Assembly: GCA_963703945.1 (NCBI GenBank)
Contig: CAVPGM010000009.1
Coordinates: forward strand, 62,001 to 126,000
Direction: 5' to 3'
Length of the DNA: 64,000 nucleotides
Origin: JALORV01 sp963703945
Lineage (GTDB): Bacteria; Pseudomonadota; Gammaproteobacteria; Burkholderiales; Burkholderiaceae_F
Numbering within the stretch: position 1 is the stretch's first letter; every line of letters begins with the position of its first letter. The translations under genes and the position numbers were made by a program. Positions 34,906 to 43,441 of this stretch are shown here, in pieces. The notes under the pieces are model-generated. The model ran no database searches and was not told the origin of the DNA. It was given only the letters and a program-made list of their open reading frames with translations.

Positions 34906-36027
34906 TCAATTCGTTCGCGCAGCGGCGATCGGTATCGCCCGCCCGCCGCTGCGGGGCGCGCGCGTAGTGCGATCCTGCACTTCACCGACAAGCTGGCCGC
35001 AGGCCGCGTCGATGTCGTCGCCGCGCGTGCGACGCACGGTGGTGACGATGCCGTCGTCGGCCAGTCGCTGGGCGAACGCGCGAATACGGCTGGCGGGCGA
35101 GCGCAACAAGCCCGCATCGGGAAACGGGTTGAATGGAATCAGGTTGAACTTGCACGGTACGTCGCGCACCAGTGCCGCCAGTTCTTCGGCCTGGGAGTCG
35201 GAATCATTGACCCCGTCCAGCATCACGTACTCGAAGGTGATGAAGTCGCGGGGCGCCACGCGCAGGTAGCGCCGGCAGGCGGCCATCAGCTCATTCAGCG
35301 GATACTTGCGGTTAAGCGGCACCAAGGTGTCGCGCAGCGAGTCGTTCGGTGCATGGAGCGAGACCGCGAGCGCCACCGGACACTCGGCAGCAAGCCGGTC
35401 GATCTGCGGCACCATCCCGGAGGTCGATACCGTCACGCGACGTCGCGACAGTCCATAGGCGTGATCGTCGAGCATCAGGCGCAGCGCCGGCAGCAGGGCA
35501 TCGTAGTTCTGCAGCGGTTCGCCCATGCCCATCATCACCACGTTGCTGACCACTCGATCCCCGTCATTTCCGTCGGCGCGACTGCGACGCAGCGTGTGTT
35601 CGGCCCACCAGAGTTGACCGACGATCTCTGCGGTCGTCAGATTGCGGCTGAACCCCTGCCGCCCGGTCGAGCAGAACACGCAGTTCACCGCGCAGCCGGC
35701 CTGCGAAGAGACGCACAGCGTGCCACGGTCCTCTTCCGGAATGAACACCGTCTCGATCGCATTGCCGGCACCGACGTCGAGCAGCCATTTGCGCGTGCCA
35801 TCGACCGAGACCGAATCGCGCAACACGGCCGGCGCAGCCACCTGCGACCGTTCCTCGAGCTTTGCCCGCAGCGAACGCGCCAGGTCCGTCATTGCGTCGA
35901 ACCGGTCCGCACCGCGCTGGTGTATCCAGTGCGCGAGCTGGTGCGCCCGAAAAGGCTTTTCGCCAATCGACTCGACGTATTCGGTCAATGCCGCGACGTC
36001 GAACGCGAGGAGATTGGACTGCTGCAT
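34906..36027 (-). CDS. rlmN: dual-specificity 23S rRNA/tRNA adenine-C2 methyltransferase RlmN
   Basis: Radical SAM methylase acting on A2503 of 23S rRNA and A37 of tRNAs. 373 residues from ATG 36027. Radical SAM cluster motif CAVNCVFCSTG, MGMGEPLQNYD and the resolving cysteine region near the C-terminus (DIDAACGQL) are present. Ten bases after ndk. Confidence 0.97.
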   Translation of the reverse strand: MQQSNLLAFDVAALTEYVESIGEKPFRAHQLAHWIHQRGADRFDAMTDLARSLRAKLEERSQVAAPAVLRDSVSVDGTRKWLLDVGAGNAIETVFIPEEDRGTLCVSSQAGCAVNCVFCSTGRQGFSRNLTTAEIVGQLWWAEHTLRRSRADGNDGDRVVSNVVMMGMGEPLQNYDALLPALRLMLDDHAYGLSRRRVTVSTSGMVPQIDRLAAECPVALAVSLHAPNDSLRDTLVPLNRKYPLNELMAACRRYLRVAPRDFITFEYVMLDGVNDSDSQAEELAALVRDVPCKFNLIPFNPFPDAGLLRSPASRIRAFAQRLADDGIVTTVRRTRGDDIDAACGQLVGEVQDRTTRAPRSGGRAIPIAAARTN

Positions 36028-36037
36028 TGCTCTGCGC

Positions 36038-36463
36038 TCAGCGCGAGTAAACCGCCATCTGCGGGAAAAAGTAGCCGATCTCGACGCGGGCCGTCTCATC
36101 GGCGTCCGACCCGTGCACTGCATTGGCGTCGATGCTCTGTGCGAAGTCGGCCCGGATAGTGCCCGCCGCTGCCTTGCGCGGGTCGGTCGCTCCCATCAGT
36201 TCCCGGTTCTTGGCGATCGCGCCCTCGCCTTCCAGTACCTGGATCATGACCGGCCCGGAGATCATGAAATCCACCAGACCCTTGAAAAATGGACGCTCGC
36301 GGTGCACCGCATAGAACCCTTCGGCCTCGCTGCGCGACAGCCAAGTCATACGGGCCGCGGCGATCCTGAGTCCGTTGCTTTCGAAGCGCGAATAGATCTT
36401 CCCGATGACGTTCTTCGCGACAGCGTCGGGCTTGATGATCGACAGGGTTCGTTCCACCGCCAT
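36038..36463 (-). CDS. ndk: nucleoside diphosphate kinase
   Basis: Balances nucleoside triphosphate pools through a phosphohistidine. 141 residues; ERTLSIIKPDAV at the start and catalytic His in NAVHGSDADETA. First gene of the long ndk-to-phosphoribosyltransferase array. The 194-base region upstream (36464-36657) has a 17-bp tandem repeat and no gene. Confidence 0.98.
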   Translation of the reverse strand: MAVERTLSIIKPDAVAKNVIGKIYSRFESNGLRIAAARMTWLSRSEAEGFYAVHRERPFFKGLVDFMISGPVMIQVLEGEGAIAKNRELMGATDPRKAAAGTIRADFAQSIDANAVHGSDADETARVEIGYFFPQMAVYSR

Positions 36464-36529
36464 GACTTCAACCTTTTCTTCTCTGGGAAAGGAATCTCGG
36501 CGGTCTCGCGCGGGGTCGCAACACGGAAC

Positions 36530-36563
36530 GCCAAAACGAAAACCTCGCCAAAACGAAAACCTC
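36530..36563. repeat. perfect 17-bp tandem duplication upstream of ndk
   Basis: GCCAAAACGAAAACCTC occurs twice head to tail (36530-36546, 36547-36563), followed by GAC. It lies about 67-100 bases ahead of the ndk start, in the only AT-richer part of the 194-base gap. Otherwise the gap shows a possible reverse -10 (TTAAAAT near 36603) and nothing more. Confidence 0.9.
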
Positions 36564-36657
36564 GACAAATTAAGTACTTGCAGCGCCGAAGTCAGCCGGA
36601 AATTTTAACACGCGAGGCGCTCGCCCACGGGCGTTCGATCGGTCCGGCGCAACCCTC

Positions 36658-38016
36658 TCACGCTGCGGGTTCCAGCACGGCGACTGATTCGACGTGCGAG
36701 GTCTGAGGAAACAGGTTGACGATGCCTGCTGCGCGCAGGGTCCAGCCGCCCTCGTGAACCAGCACCGCACAATCCCGGGCGAGTGTGGCCGGGTTACACG
36801 AGACGTAGACCATGCGACGCGGCGGACTGGCGGCCACCGCAAGCGAGCGGGCGATCGCGAGTGCCCCTTCGCGCGGAGGATCGACCAGCACCCTGCCGAT
36901 GCCGCCGCAATCGTCCGCCAGGCGCTGCCAGTCGTCGGCGCTCCACTCGAAGAGGTTGCGGATCTCGAACGAAACGCGCGATGACAAGCCATTTCTTTCG
37001 GCAGCCGCACGCGCTCGTGCAACGAGCGGCTCGCTGCCTTCTATTCCGTGGACGCGGGCCGCGCGCGTGGCCAGCGGCAGGGTGAAATTCCCGAGACCGC
37101 AAAAGAAGTCGACGACGTTCTCGCTGGCCGCCGGTGCTAGCAACCGCAGCGCACGACTGACCAGCACCGCGTTGCCTTGATGATTGACTTGCGTGAAGTC
37201 GGTCGGACGGAACGGCAGCGAAACGCCGAACTCCGGCAGCAAGAGCTGTAGCTCCGATGGCTGCTCGCCGCTCAGAGGAACAGCACTCTCAGGCCCCGCG
37301 GCCTGCAGCCAGAATTCCACGTCTTCGCGCTGCGCAAACGACAGCAGTCGTTCGCGATCGTCCGCAGTCGGCTCGCGCAGCACGCGCAGCACGAGCACGA
37401 TCTGAGAGCCGGCCGGTCCGTCGGCCACCGCGAGTTCGATCTGCGGCAGTCGGTCCCGCATCGACAGCGACTCGACGAGCTGTCGCAGCGGCACCAGCAG
37501 CCGGCTGACGCGCTCAGGCAGGATCTCGCACGAGTCCATGTCGGCGACATAGCTGCTAGCGCGCTCGTGGAATCCGACCAGGACGCCGCCTTTCTTTGCG
37601 ATGTCGCGCACCGACAATCGCGCCCGGTAGCGATAGCGCCACGCGGGCCCCCCGATCGGGCGCAGTACGCGTTCCGGCCGGACTCGTCCGATGTGCCACA
37701 GGCTGTCCTCCAGGACCCGCTGCTTGATCGCGATCTGCGCGCGCGGCTCGATATGCTGCATCGAGCAGCCGCCGCATGCTCCCTGGTGCAGCCCGAAGTG
37801 CGGACAGCGCGGGATGGTACGGAGCACGGAGGGACGGGCAATGCGAACGACCCGGCCCGATTCGTAGCTCGCCTTGTTGCGACGGCGCTCGTAGCTGACG
37901 GCTTCACCCGGCAGCGCGCCCTCGACGAATACGACCTTGCCTTCGCGGTGGCCGACGCCGCGCCCCTCCTGGTCGAGCGATTCGATCTCGACCTCGAACA
38001 CCTCAGCGGGCTTCAT
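36658..38016 (-). CDS. rlmD: 23S rRNA (uracil-C5)-methyltransferase RlmD
   Basis: SAM-dependent methylase for U1939 of 23S rRNA, with a [4Fe-4S] cluster. 452 residues: N-terminal TRAM domain (EVEIESLDQEGRGVGHREGK), cluster cysteines in CPHFGLHQGACGGCSMQ plus DSCEIL, SAM motif VVDFFCGLGNFTLPLA, and the nucleophile in VYVSCNPATLARD. One base separates it from the exonuclease gene upstream. Confidence 0.95.
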   Translation of the reverse strand: MKPAEVFEVEIESLDQEGRGVGHREGKVVFVEGALPGEAVSYERRRNKASYESGRVVRIARPSVLRTIPRCPHFGLHQGACGGCSMQHIEPRAQIAIKQRVLEDSLWHIGRVRPERVLRPIGGPAWRYRYRARLSVRDIAKKGGVLVGFHERASSYVADMDSCEILPERVSRLLVPLRQLVESLSMRDRLPQIELAVADGPAGSQIVLVLRVLREPTADDRERLLSFAQREDVEFWLQAAGPESAVPLSGEQPSELQLLLPEFGVSLPFRPTDFTQVNHQGNAVLVSRALRLLAPAASENVVDFFCGLGNFTLPLATRAARVHGIEGSEPLVARARAAAERNGLSSRVSFEIRNLFEWSADDWQRLADDCGGIGRVLVDPPREGALAIARSLAVAASPPRRMVYVSCNPATLARDCAVLVHEGGWTLRAAGIVNLFPQTSHVESVAVLEPAA

Positions 38017-38017
38017 T

Positions 38018-38797
38018 TCAGGAACGCACCCAGGCCGCGAGGTATTCCTGCCAATGCGGATGCGGCAATGTTGAAAGCGTCTCGTGCACCAGACGCTCCT
38101 CGGCTTGCAGCTGCAGTTCGTCGAGCACGCCGCGCAGGCGCTGGAATCGCGAGTAGAGCAGGTACGTGTTGACGACGTCGGTCTCGCAGTAGGCGCGGAT
38201 CTGCTCGATGCCTCCGGCCTGGAAGACGTCCCACACGCGGCTGCCGTCCATGCCGAGTTTGCCCGCGTACCCGCATAGTCGCGCCATCTGGTCCATCGGC
38301 ACACTGGCGCGCGGCTGATACAGAGCCAGCAGGTCCATCAGGTCGATGTGCCGGGTGTGATAGCGATTGAGGTAGTTGTTGTAGCGGAAGTCGCGATCGT
38401 CGTCGCCGAGCTCCCAGTAACGCGGCGCATGAACACGATGGATCAGGCTGCGGTAATGCAGCACCGGCAGGTCGAAACCTCCGCCGTTCCACGTGACGAG
38501 TTGCGGCGAGTGGCGATCGACGATGGCGAAGAACGACTGGATCAGCTTGCCTTCGTCGTCTTCCGGCACGCCGATCGAGCGCACACGGAAACCGCTGTCG
38601 TCGCGGAACGCGCACGAAATGGCGATCACCCGATGCAGATGCAGCGGAAGGAAGTCGCTGCCCGTCTTTTCGCGCCGTTCGTCGAACAGCAACTGCGCGA
38701 CGGCGGCGTCCGACTGCGCGGCGAACTCCGGTCGCAGCCGCCGCGCTCCGGCGATGTCGGGGACCGTTTCGATATCGAAGACGAGGATCGGCGTCAT
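38018..38797 (-). CDS. PolB-like 3'-5' exonuclease family protein
   Basis: DnaQ-fold nuclease of 259 residues (predicted 3'-5' exonuclease related to DNA polymerase B). Exo I VFDIETVPDI, Exo II LVTWNGGGFDLPVL and Exo III-like YCETDVVNTYLL supply the acidic metal ligands. No polymerase domain. Function in the cell is not established. Between rpoS and rlmD on one strand. Confidence 0.9.
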   Translation of the reverse strand: MTPILVFDIETVPDIAGARRLRPEFAAQSDAAVAQLLFDERREKTGSDFLPLHLHRVIAISCAFRDDSGFRVRSIGVPEDDEGKLIQSFFAIVDRHSPQLVTWNGGGFDLPVLHYRSLIHRVHAPRYWELGDDDRDFRYNNYLNRYHTRHIDLMDLLALYQPRASVPMDQMARLCGYAGKLGMDGSRVWDVFQAGGIEQIRAYCETDVVNTYLLYSRFQRLRGVLDELQLQAEERLVHETLSTLPHPHWQEYLAAWVRS

Positions 38798-38816
38798 GCC
38801 GCAGGCGCGGGCGGCG

Positions 38817-39695
38817 CTAGAGCACCGCGTCGCGGCCGACGTGCTCGACCGCCAGTGCCTGCCTCAGCCGCTTCAATGCCTCCAGCTGCATCTGCCGCAC
38901 CCGTTCGCGCGTAATGCCGAGTTCGTCCGCCAGCTCGTCCAGTGTCGCCAGGCTCTCGCCGGCGATGGCGAAGCGACGTTCGATCACGCGGCGGTGGCGT
39001 TCGTCGAGTTGCGCGAGCCAGTGCTGCACACGACGCTCGAGTTCGTGCCGCAGGGCGGCTCGCTCGGGAACGTCGCTCGCCGAATCGGTCAGCAGATCGG
39101 CCAGCGACGATTCCGGATCGGCGTCCAGCGGTGCGTCCAGCGACGCCGGGAACGCGCCCAACTGCAGCACGTCGTGGATCTCGTCCGCGGGTCGGCCGGT
39201 GAAGTGTGCAATGTCTTCGACGCGCACCTCGAGACCGCTGTCGGCTGCCGCCTCCAGGTGCCTGCGAGCACTGGCAATGCGCCGCAGTTCGCGCAGGATG
39301 TGCACCGGCAGCCGTATCGTCCGCGCCTGGTTCATGACTGCACGCTCGACCGACTGGCGTATCCACCAGGTGGCGTAGGTTGAAAAGCGAAAGCCGCGCT
39401 CGGGATCGAACTTCTCGAGCGCGTGCATCAGCCCGATGTTGCCCTCTTCGATCAGGTCCAGCAGCGGCAGGCCGCGGTGGGAGTAACGCTTCGCGATCGA
39501 AACGACCAACCGAAGGTTTCGCTCGATCATCTGCTGGCGGGCTGCAAAGTCTCCCGCGCGCGCCCGCCGCGCCGTCGCGCGCTCCTCTTCGGCACCCATC
39601 AGCGGGTGAGCACCGATCTCGGCAAGGTACCGCTGGACGTTGTCGGGCTCGTATTCGTCGGCGTCCCGCTCCGCATCCCGACGACGCAAACTCAA
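38817..39695 (-). CDS. rpoS: RNA polymerase sigma factor RpoS
   Basis: Stationary-phase and stress sigma factor. The conserved part has region 1.2 (DNVQRYLAEIGAHPL), region 2 (RNLRLVVSIAKRYSHRGL, LLDLIEEGNIGLMHALEKFD, GFRFSTYATWWIRQSVERA), region 3, and region 4 with TRERVRQMQLEALKRLR. A TTG at 39695 opens this 292-residue frame. It overlaps the stop of a small upstream frame (39692-39808) whose acidic product resembles a RpoS N-terminus, so the true start may be 39808 with a frame break. Follows nlpD, the classical order. Confidence 0.93.
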   Translation of the reverse strand: MSLRRRDAERDADEYEPDNVQRYLAEIGAHPLMGAEEERATARRARAGDFAARQQMIERNLRLVVSIAKRYSHRGLPLLDLIEEGNIGLMHALEKFDPERGFRFSTYATWWIRQSVERAVMNQARTIRLPVHILRELRRIASARRHLEAAADSGLEVRVEDIAHFTGRPADEIHDVLQLGAFPASLDAPLDADPESSLADLLTDSASDVPERAALRHELERRVQHWLAQLDERHRRVIERRFAIAGESLATLDELADELGITRERVRQMQLEALKRLRQALAVEHVGRDAVL

Positions 39696-39808
39696 TGTCG
39701 GCCACCGCAGTCGCCGGCATCGACCTCCGGCGCGTCATCGTTCCCATCGTCGTCGGACCGCTCCAGCTTCGCAAGGTCGGGTAGTGGTAGCTCGGTCAGT
39801 TTTCCCAT
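39692..39808 (-). other. short acidic frame between nlpD and rpoS: RpoS N-terminus or leader peptide
   Basis: 38 codons (MGKLTELPLPDLAKLERS, then an Asp/Glu-rich stretch ending GGRH) beginning four bases after the nlpD stop. Its TGA overlaps the TTG of rpoS (TTGA). Betaproteobacterial RpoS proteins often carry an acidic N-terminal extension, so a single missing base (or two extra ones) could have split it from rpoS. A coupled leader peptide is the alternative. Confidence 0.5.
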
Positions 39809-39812
39809 GGCA

Positions 39813-40664
39813 TCAACGCGCAGGCAGGTACTTGAGAGGGTCGACCGGCTTGCCCTGGCGGCGCACCTCGAAGTGGAGCTTGGTGCGATCGGCGTCGGTC
39901 CGCCCGAACTCGGCGATGCGCTGGCCGCGCTTGACTGGCTGGCCCTGCTTGACCAGGATCTGGCGGTTGTGGGCATAGGCTGAAATGAATTCTTCGCTGT
40001 GCTTCACGATGACGAGGTTGCCGTAGCCCCGCAGTGCGCTGCCGACATAGACCACCTCGCCGTCGGCCGCTGCTGCGACCGGATCTCCGTCGTTGCCGGC
40101 GATGTCGATGCCCTTGTTGCGCCCCTCGTCGAAGGTGTCGATGACCTTGCCCGGCGCCGGCCATTGCCATTGCACCGCGTTGGCGGGAGGTGCGGCGTCG
40201 GGCTTCGTGGGCGCGGCCGGCGGAGTGGGCGGTAATGCAGAGGGCGCAGCAGGTGCCGGGGCTGCCTCTGAACCCGGACCGGTCAGCGGTCTGACTTCGG
40301 GTGAGCCCGCCGGTGCGACCGGCGTCACCGTGGCCGCCTGCACGGGCGGCACGACTCGCAGCGTCTGGCCGATCGTCAGCACGGCCATGTCGTTGATGTT
40401 GTTCCAGCCCGCCAGGTCGCGTACATCGACACCGAAAGCCAGGGCGATGCTGTAGAGCGTGTCGCCACGCTGCACGGTGTATGCACCGTCTTTCGCCACG
40501 CGCGCGGGCGACGTGCCCGGCTGCGTGGACGGCGCGACCGGTGCGGCCGGGCGGGTCGACTGCGTTCCGGTCCGGTCGACCACCGGCGCGGGCCGCTGGC
40601 TGCTGCACGCTGCCAATGCCGCCACCGTGGCAACCAGGACACACACTCGGACCGACCGCACCAT
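39813..40664 (-). CDS. nlpD: NlpD-type LysM/M23 lipoprotein (amidase activator)
   Basis: Outer-membrane lipoprotein that activates the AmiC amidase at division. 283 residues: signal with lipobox LAAC, LysM domain (YTVQRGDTLYSIALAFGVD), Pro/Ala-rich linker, and a degenerate M23 (LytM) domain. The zinc ligands are lost (NKGIDIAG instead of HxGxD; KLHFEV with one His), as in NlpD/EnvC activators. AGGAGG precedes the ATG at 40664. Between pcm and rpoS. Confidence 0.94.
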   Translation of the reverse strand: MVRSVRVCVLVATVAALAACSSQRPAPVVDRTGTQSTRPAAPVAPSTQPGTSPARVAKDGAYTVQRGDTLYSIALAFGVDVRDLAGWNNINDMAVLTIGQTLRVVPPVQAATVTPVAPAGSPEVRPLTGPGSEAAPAPAAPSALPPTPPAAPTKPDAAPPANAVQWQWPAPGKVIDTFDEGRNKGIDIAGNDGDPVAAAADGEVVYVGSALRGYGNLVIVKHSEEFISAYAHNRQILVKQGQPVKRGQRIAEFGRTDADRTKLHFEVRRQGKPVDPLKYLPAR

Positions 40665-40674
40665 CCTGCTCCTC

Positions 40675-41367
40675 CTAGGCCACTCCACCGCGCAAGGGAA
40701 CGAAACGCACCGCCTCTTTCCCGCTGCGTACCAGTCGTCCCTGTTCGTCCTTCTGCGCAACGATCAGCCGCTGCTCGTCGTTGCCCAGCGGCGCCACGAT
40801 GCGACCGCCGGTCCGGAGCTGTTCGACCCAGGCGGACGGTATCTCATCGGAGGCCGCGGCGGCGACGATGACGTCGAAGGGCGCGGCCTCGGGAACGCCG
40901 CGCGACCCGTCACCGAACACGAGTCTGAGGTTGGGCAATCGCATCGCGCGCAGATTCGCGCGGGCGAGTTCGTGCAGCACGCGCAGTCGCTCGATGCTGA
41001 CGACATCGCCGAACAGCAGCGCGAGTACCGCGGCGGCATATCCGCAACCGGTGCCAACCTCGAGCAGACGCGCGCTGCGGGCGTCGCCAACACCTTCCAG
41101 CGCCAGCTCTGCCGTGCGCGCCACGATGTAGGGCTGCGAGATCGTCTGTCCCTGACCAATCGGCAGCGCTGTGTCCTCGTACGCACGACTGGCCAGCGCT
41201 TCGTCGACGAACAGATGCCGCGGCACCGCGCGCAGCGCGTCGAGCACTCGGCTGTCGCGCACCCCGAGCTCGCGCACCCGGTCGACCATGCGGTCGCGTA
41301 CGCGTGCAGAAGCGAGTCCCGCGTGCATCGCGCTCGTGTCGACCGTCGACGATCCGGGCTTCGTCAT
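40675..41367 (-). CDS. pcm: protein-L-isoaspartate O-methyltransferase
   Basis: Repairs isoaspartyl residues with SAM. 230 residues from ATG 41367 (MTKPGSSTVDTSAM), one base after the surE stop. SAM motif LLEVGTGCGYAAAVLAL, the QTISQPYIVARTAEL region and the Pcm signature DGSRGVPEAAPFD are present. Part of surE-pcm-nlpD-rpoS. Confidence 0.96.
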   Translation of the reverse strand: MTKPGSSTVDTSAMHAGLASARVRDRMVDRVRELGVRDSRVLDALRAVPRHLFVDEALASRAYEDTALPIGQGQTISQPYIVARTAELALEGVGDARSARLLEVGTGCGYAAAVLALLFGDVVSIERLRVLHELARANLRAMRLPNLRLVFGDGSRGVPEAAPFDVIVAAAASDEIPSAWVEQLRTGGRIVAPLGNDEQRLIVAQKDEQGRLVRSGKEAVRFVPLRGGVA

Positions 41368-41368
41368 C

Positions 41369-42117
41369 TCAGTGTGCACCGAGCCAGTGTGCAACGCCGT
41401 TCAGCTGATCAGCATGCGTCAGATCGATCTGCAGGGGCGTGACCGAAACATATCCCTCGAGCGGTCGCATGAAAATCAGTCCCGGGACCGCCTTCCTTGG
41501 CGCTGCCCGCCGGGCCGATCCAGTAGATCGGCTCTCCGCGCGGGTTGGTCGAGCGCACGACCGGCTCGGATGGATGGCGCTTGCCCAGTCGGGTCGCGAC
41601 AAAACCCTTGATCTCGATCGACCGGACGGTTGGGAATGTTGACGTTCAGCAGAAAGGGGCCGGGCAGCGGATGCTCGATATGACGCTGCACGACGCGGGA
41701 AGCCATCACCGCAGCCGCGTCGAGGTGTGTGTAGCCCTTGTCGACGAGCGAGAATGCCATCGCCGGAATGCCGAACAGATAGCCTTCCATGGCGGCCGCG
41801 ACGGTGCCTGAATAGACGGTGTCGTCTCCCATGTTCTGCCCGTTGTTGATTCCGGACACGATCAGGTCTGGGCGTTCGGCGAGCAGCCCCGTCAGCGCAA
41901 TGTGCACGCAGTCGCTCGGCGTGCCATTGATGTAGATGAAGCCGTTGTCAGCGGTCGCCACCGTCAGCGGACGCGACAGCGTCAGCGAATTGCTTGCCCC
42001 GCTGCTGTTCTGCTCGGGAGCGACCACCGTGACTTCCCCAAAAGGGCGCATGGCCCGCGCCAGCGCGGCCAGTCCCGGGGCGAAGTAGCCGTCGTCGTTG
42101 GAAACCAGGATGCGCAT
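41369..42117 (-). CDS. surE: 5'/3'-nucleotidase SurE, two frame breaks
   Basis: Stationary-phase nucleotidase. N-terminal MRILVSNDDGYFAPGLAAL and GTPSDCVHIAL, with SGINNGQNMGDDTVYSGTV (metal site), read from 42117. After about residue 166 the frame must change near 41611-41623 to give EIKGFVATRLGKRHPSEP. It must change again near 41458-41470 to give EGYVSVTPLQIDLTHADQ. Each change removes one base; the rejoined protein is complete. A MITE-like element ends two bases before the start codon, so no ordinary ribosome site is left. Both sequence errors and real decay are possible here. Confidence 0.85.
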
Positions 42118-42118
42118 A

Positions 42119-42456
42119 AGAACTTATCTCAGAATCCCCGATGGATCGCGTTGCCAAGAGAAGCGGGCGGATGCAAGGCGGCTGGCGAAGGACAGTAGCT
42201 GGGCCTACGGCCGAGCCGGCCAACGCCGCAGACGCCCGCCACCGCAGCGGCAAAGCCGCTGCGTCGTCGGAACCATCGCAAGATGCGCACGCGCGCAGCG
42301 CGTGCTCAGCTTGGCAACCCCGTGGGGCGGGGTCGCATTGGGCGCACGGCGTTGTTGCGGCTCGGTTCCTTGCATCAGCAATGGTCCCCTCGCCGCGCCT
42401 AGCCCTGCACCCAATGCGGCCCCGCCGCGACCACCGGGGATCCTGAGATAAGTTCT
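42119..42456. mobile_element. MITE-like element with 22-bp terminal inverted repeats
   Basis: 338 bases bounded by AGAACTTATCTCAG... (42119-42140) and its inverse (42435-42456), 21 of 22 bases matching. No open frame of significance lies inside and no transposase is present, so it is non-autonomous. No clear target duplication is seen. It occupies most of the 382-base gap between surE and tRNA-Pro; the remainder (42457-42499) holds nothing I recognise. Confidence 0.75.
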
Positions 42457-42499
42457 GAATAGCCGGTCGCGTTGACGCGCCGGCTACCTTGGCTGGAAT

Positions 42500-42578
<79 letters not shown>

Positions 42579-42585
42579 GCGCTGC

Positions 42586-42591
42586 ATTATA
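42586..42591 (-). promoter_or_regulatory. -10 box of tRNA-Pro
   Basis: Reverse strand TATAAT directly ahead of the tRNA. A -35 is not obvious, so merR read-through may also contribute. Confidence 0.5.
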
Positions 42592-42626
42592 TCCGCGCAA
42601 CCCCGCATGCCGATCCGGAAGACTGT

Positions 42627-43001
42627 TCAGGTGCGAACGAGCAGTTTGCGGATGGCGGCCAGTTCGGAACGAAGTTCGCCCGGGTCGAGTGGTGCATCGG
42701 CGCCGTTCTTGCCGTCATGGCGCGCCGGGCGCTCGTTCTCCTCCAGGCGGTTGCGCGCACCGCTGATCGTGAAGCCCTGCTCGTACAGGAGTTCACGGAT
42801 GCGGCGGATCAGGAGCACTTCATGATGCTGGTAGTAGCGCCGATTGCCGCGGCGCTTGACCGGCCGCAGCTGCGTGAACTCCTGCTCCCAGTAGCGCAGC
42901 ACATGCGGCTTGACCCCGCAAAGTTCGCTGACCTCGCCGATCGTGAAGTAGCGCTTCGCCGGTATCGGCGGCAGCAGTTGCGACGTCTCGTGTCTTTGCA
43001 T
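42627..43001 (-). CDS. MerR-family transcriptional regulator
   Basis: 124-residue regulator with a complete MerR helix-turn-helix: YFTIGEVSELCGVKPHVLRYWEQEF, then the wing NRRYYQHHEVLLIRRI. The C-terminal part (ENERPARHDGKNGA) has no cysteine cluster, so it does not look like a metal sensor. This protein conventionally follows ihfA in betaproteobacteria; target genes are unknown. The family seed is longer than 20 residues, so only parts are quoted. Confidence 0.93.
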   Translation of the reverse strand: MQRHETSQLLPPIPAKRYFTIGEVSELCGVKPHVLRYWEQEFTQLRPVKRRGNRRYYQHHEVLLIRRIRELLYEQGFTISGARNRLEENERPARHDGKNGADAPLDPGELRSELAAIRKLLVRT

Positions 43002-43045
43002 TGCGCTGATCGGTGATCCGGACGCTCGATTCGGGACGGGCCGAA

Positions 43046-43441
43046 TCAGTGTGTGCCCGTTACACGGGCCACGGCCGCCTTCAGCTTCTGGCTCGCATGG
43101 AATGTCACGACACGCCGCGCCGTGATAGCGATTTCTTCACCGGTCTTCGGATTGCGACCCGGCCGGGTCGGCTTGTCACGCAGCTGAAAGTTCCCGAAGC
43201 CTGAAAGCTTGACGGACTCCCCGCGCTCAAGCGCCTGGCGAATCTCGTCAAAAAAGCCGTCGACCATGTCCTTGGCTTCTCGCTTGTTCAGCCCCAGGCG
43301 GTCGAAGAGAGCCTCGGCCAGTTCGGCCTTGGTTATGGTCTTGGTACCGCGGTCGCCGGCACGGCCGCTCGCTGCTGCGGAGGGCAGGTCAGGAAACTTG
43401 AAGCCCGTCGTCATGGGGGGATCGTCTCGCATCGCTCTCAT
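43046..43441 (-). CDS. ihfA: integration host factor subunit alpha
   Basis: DNA-bending protein acting as a heterodimer with IhfB. 131 residues: TKAELAEALFDRLGLNKREA and the DNA-arm region GFGNFQLRDKPTRPGRNPKTG. The ATG at 43441 overlaps the pheT stop by four bases (ATGA). This gives about 30 residues of Ala/Gly-rich extension before the conserved domain; an internal ATG at 43414 would shorten it by nine. Confidence 0.96.
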   Translation of the reverse strand: MRAMRDDPPMTTGFKFPDLPSAAASGRAGDRGTKTITKAELAEALFDRLGLNKREAKDMVDGFFDEIRQALERGESVKLSGFGNFQLRDKPTRPGRNPKTGEEIAITARRVVTFHASQKLKAAVARVTGTH

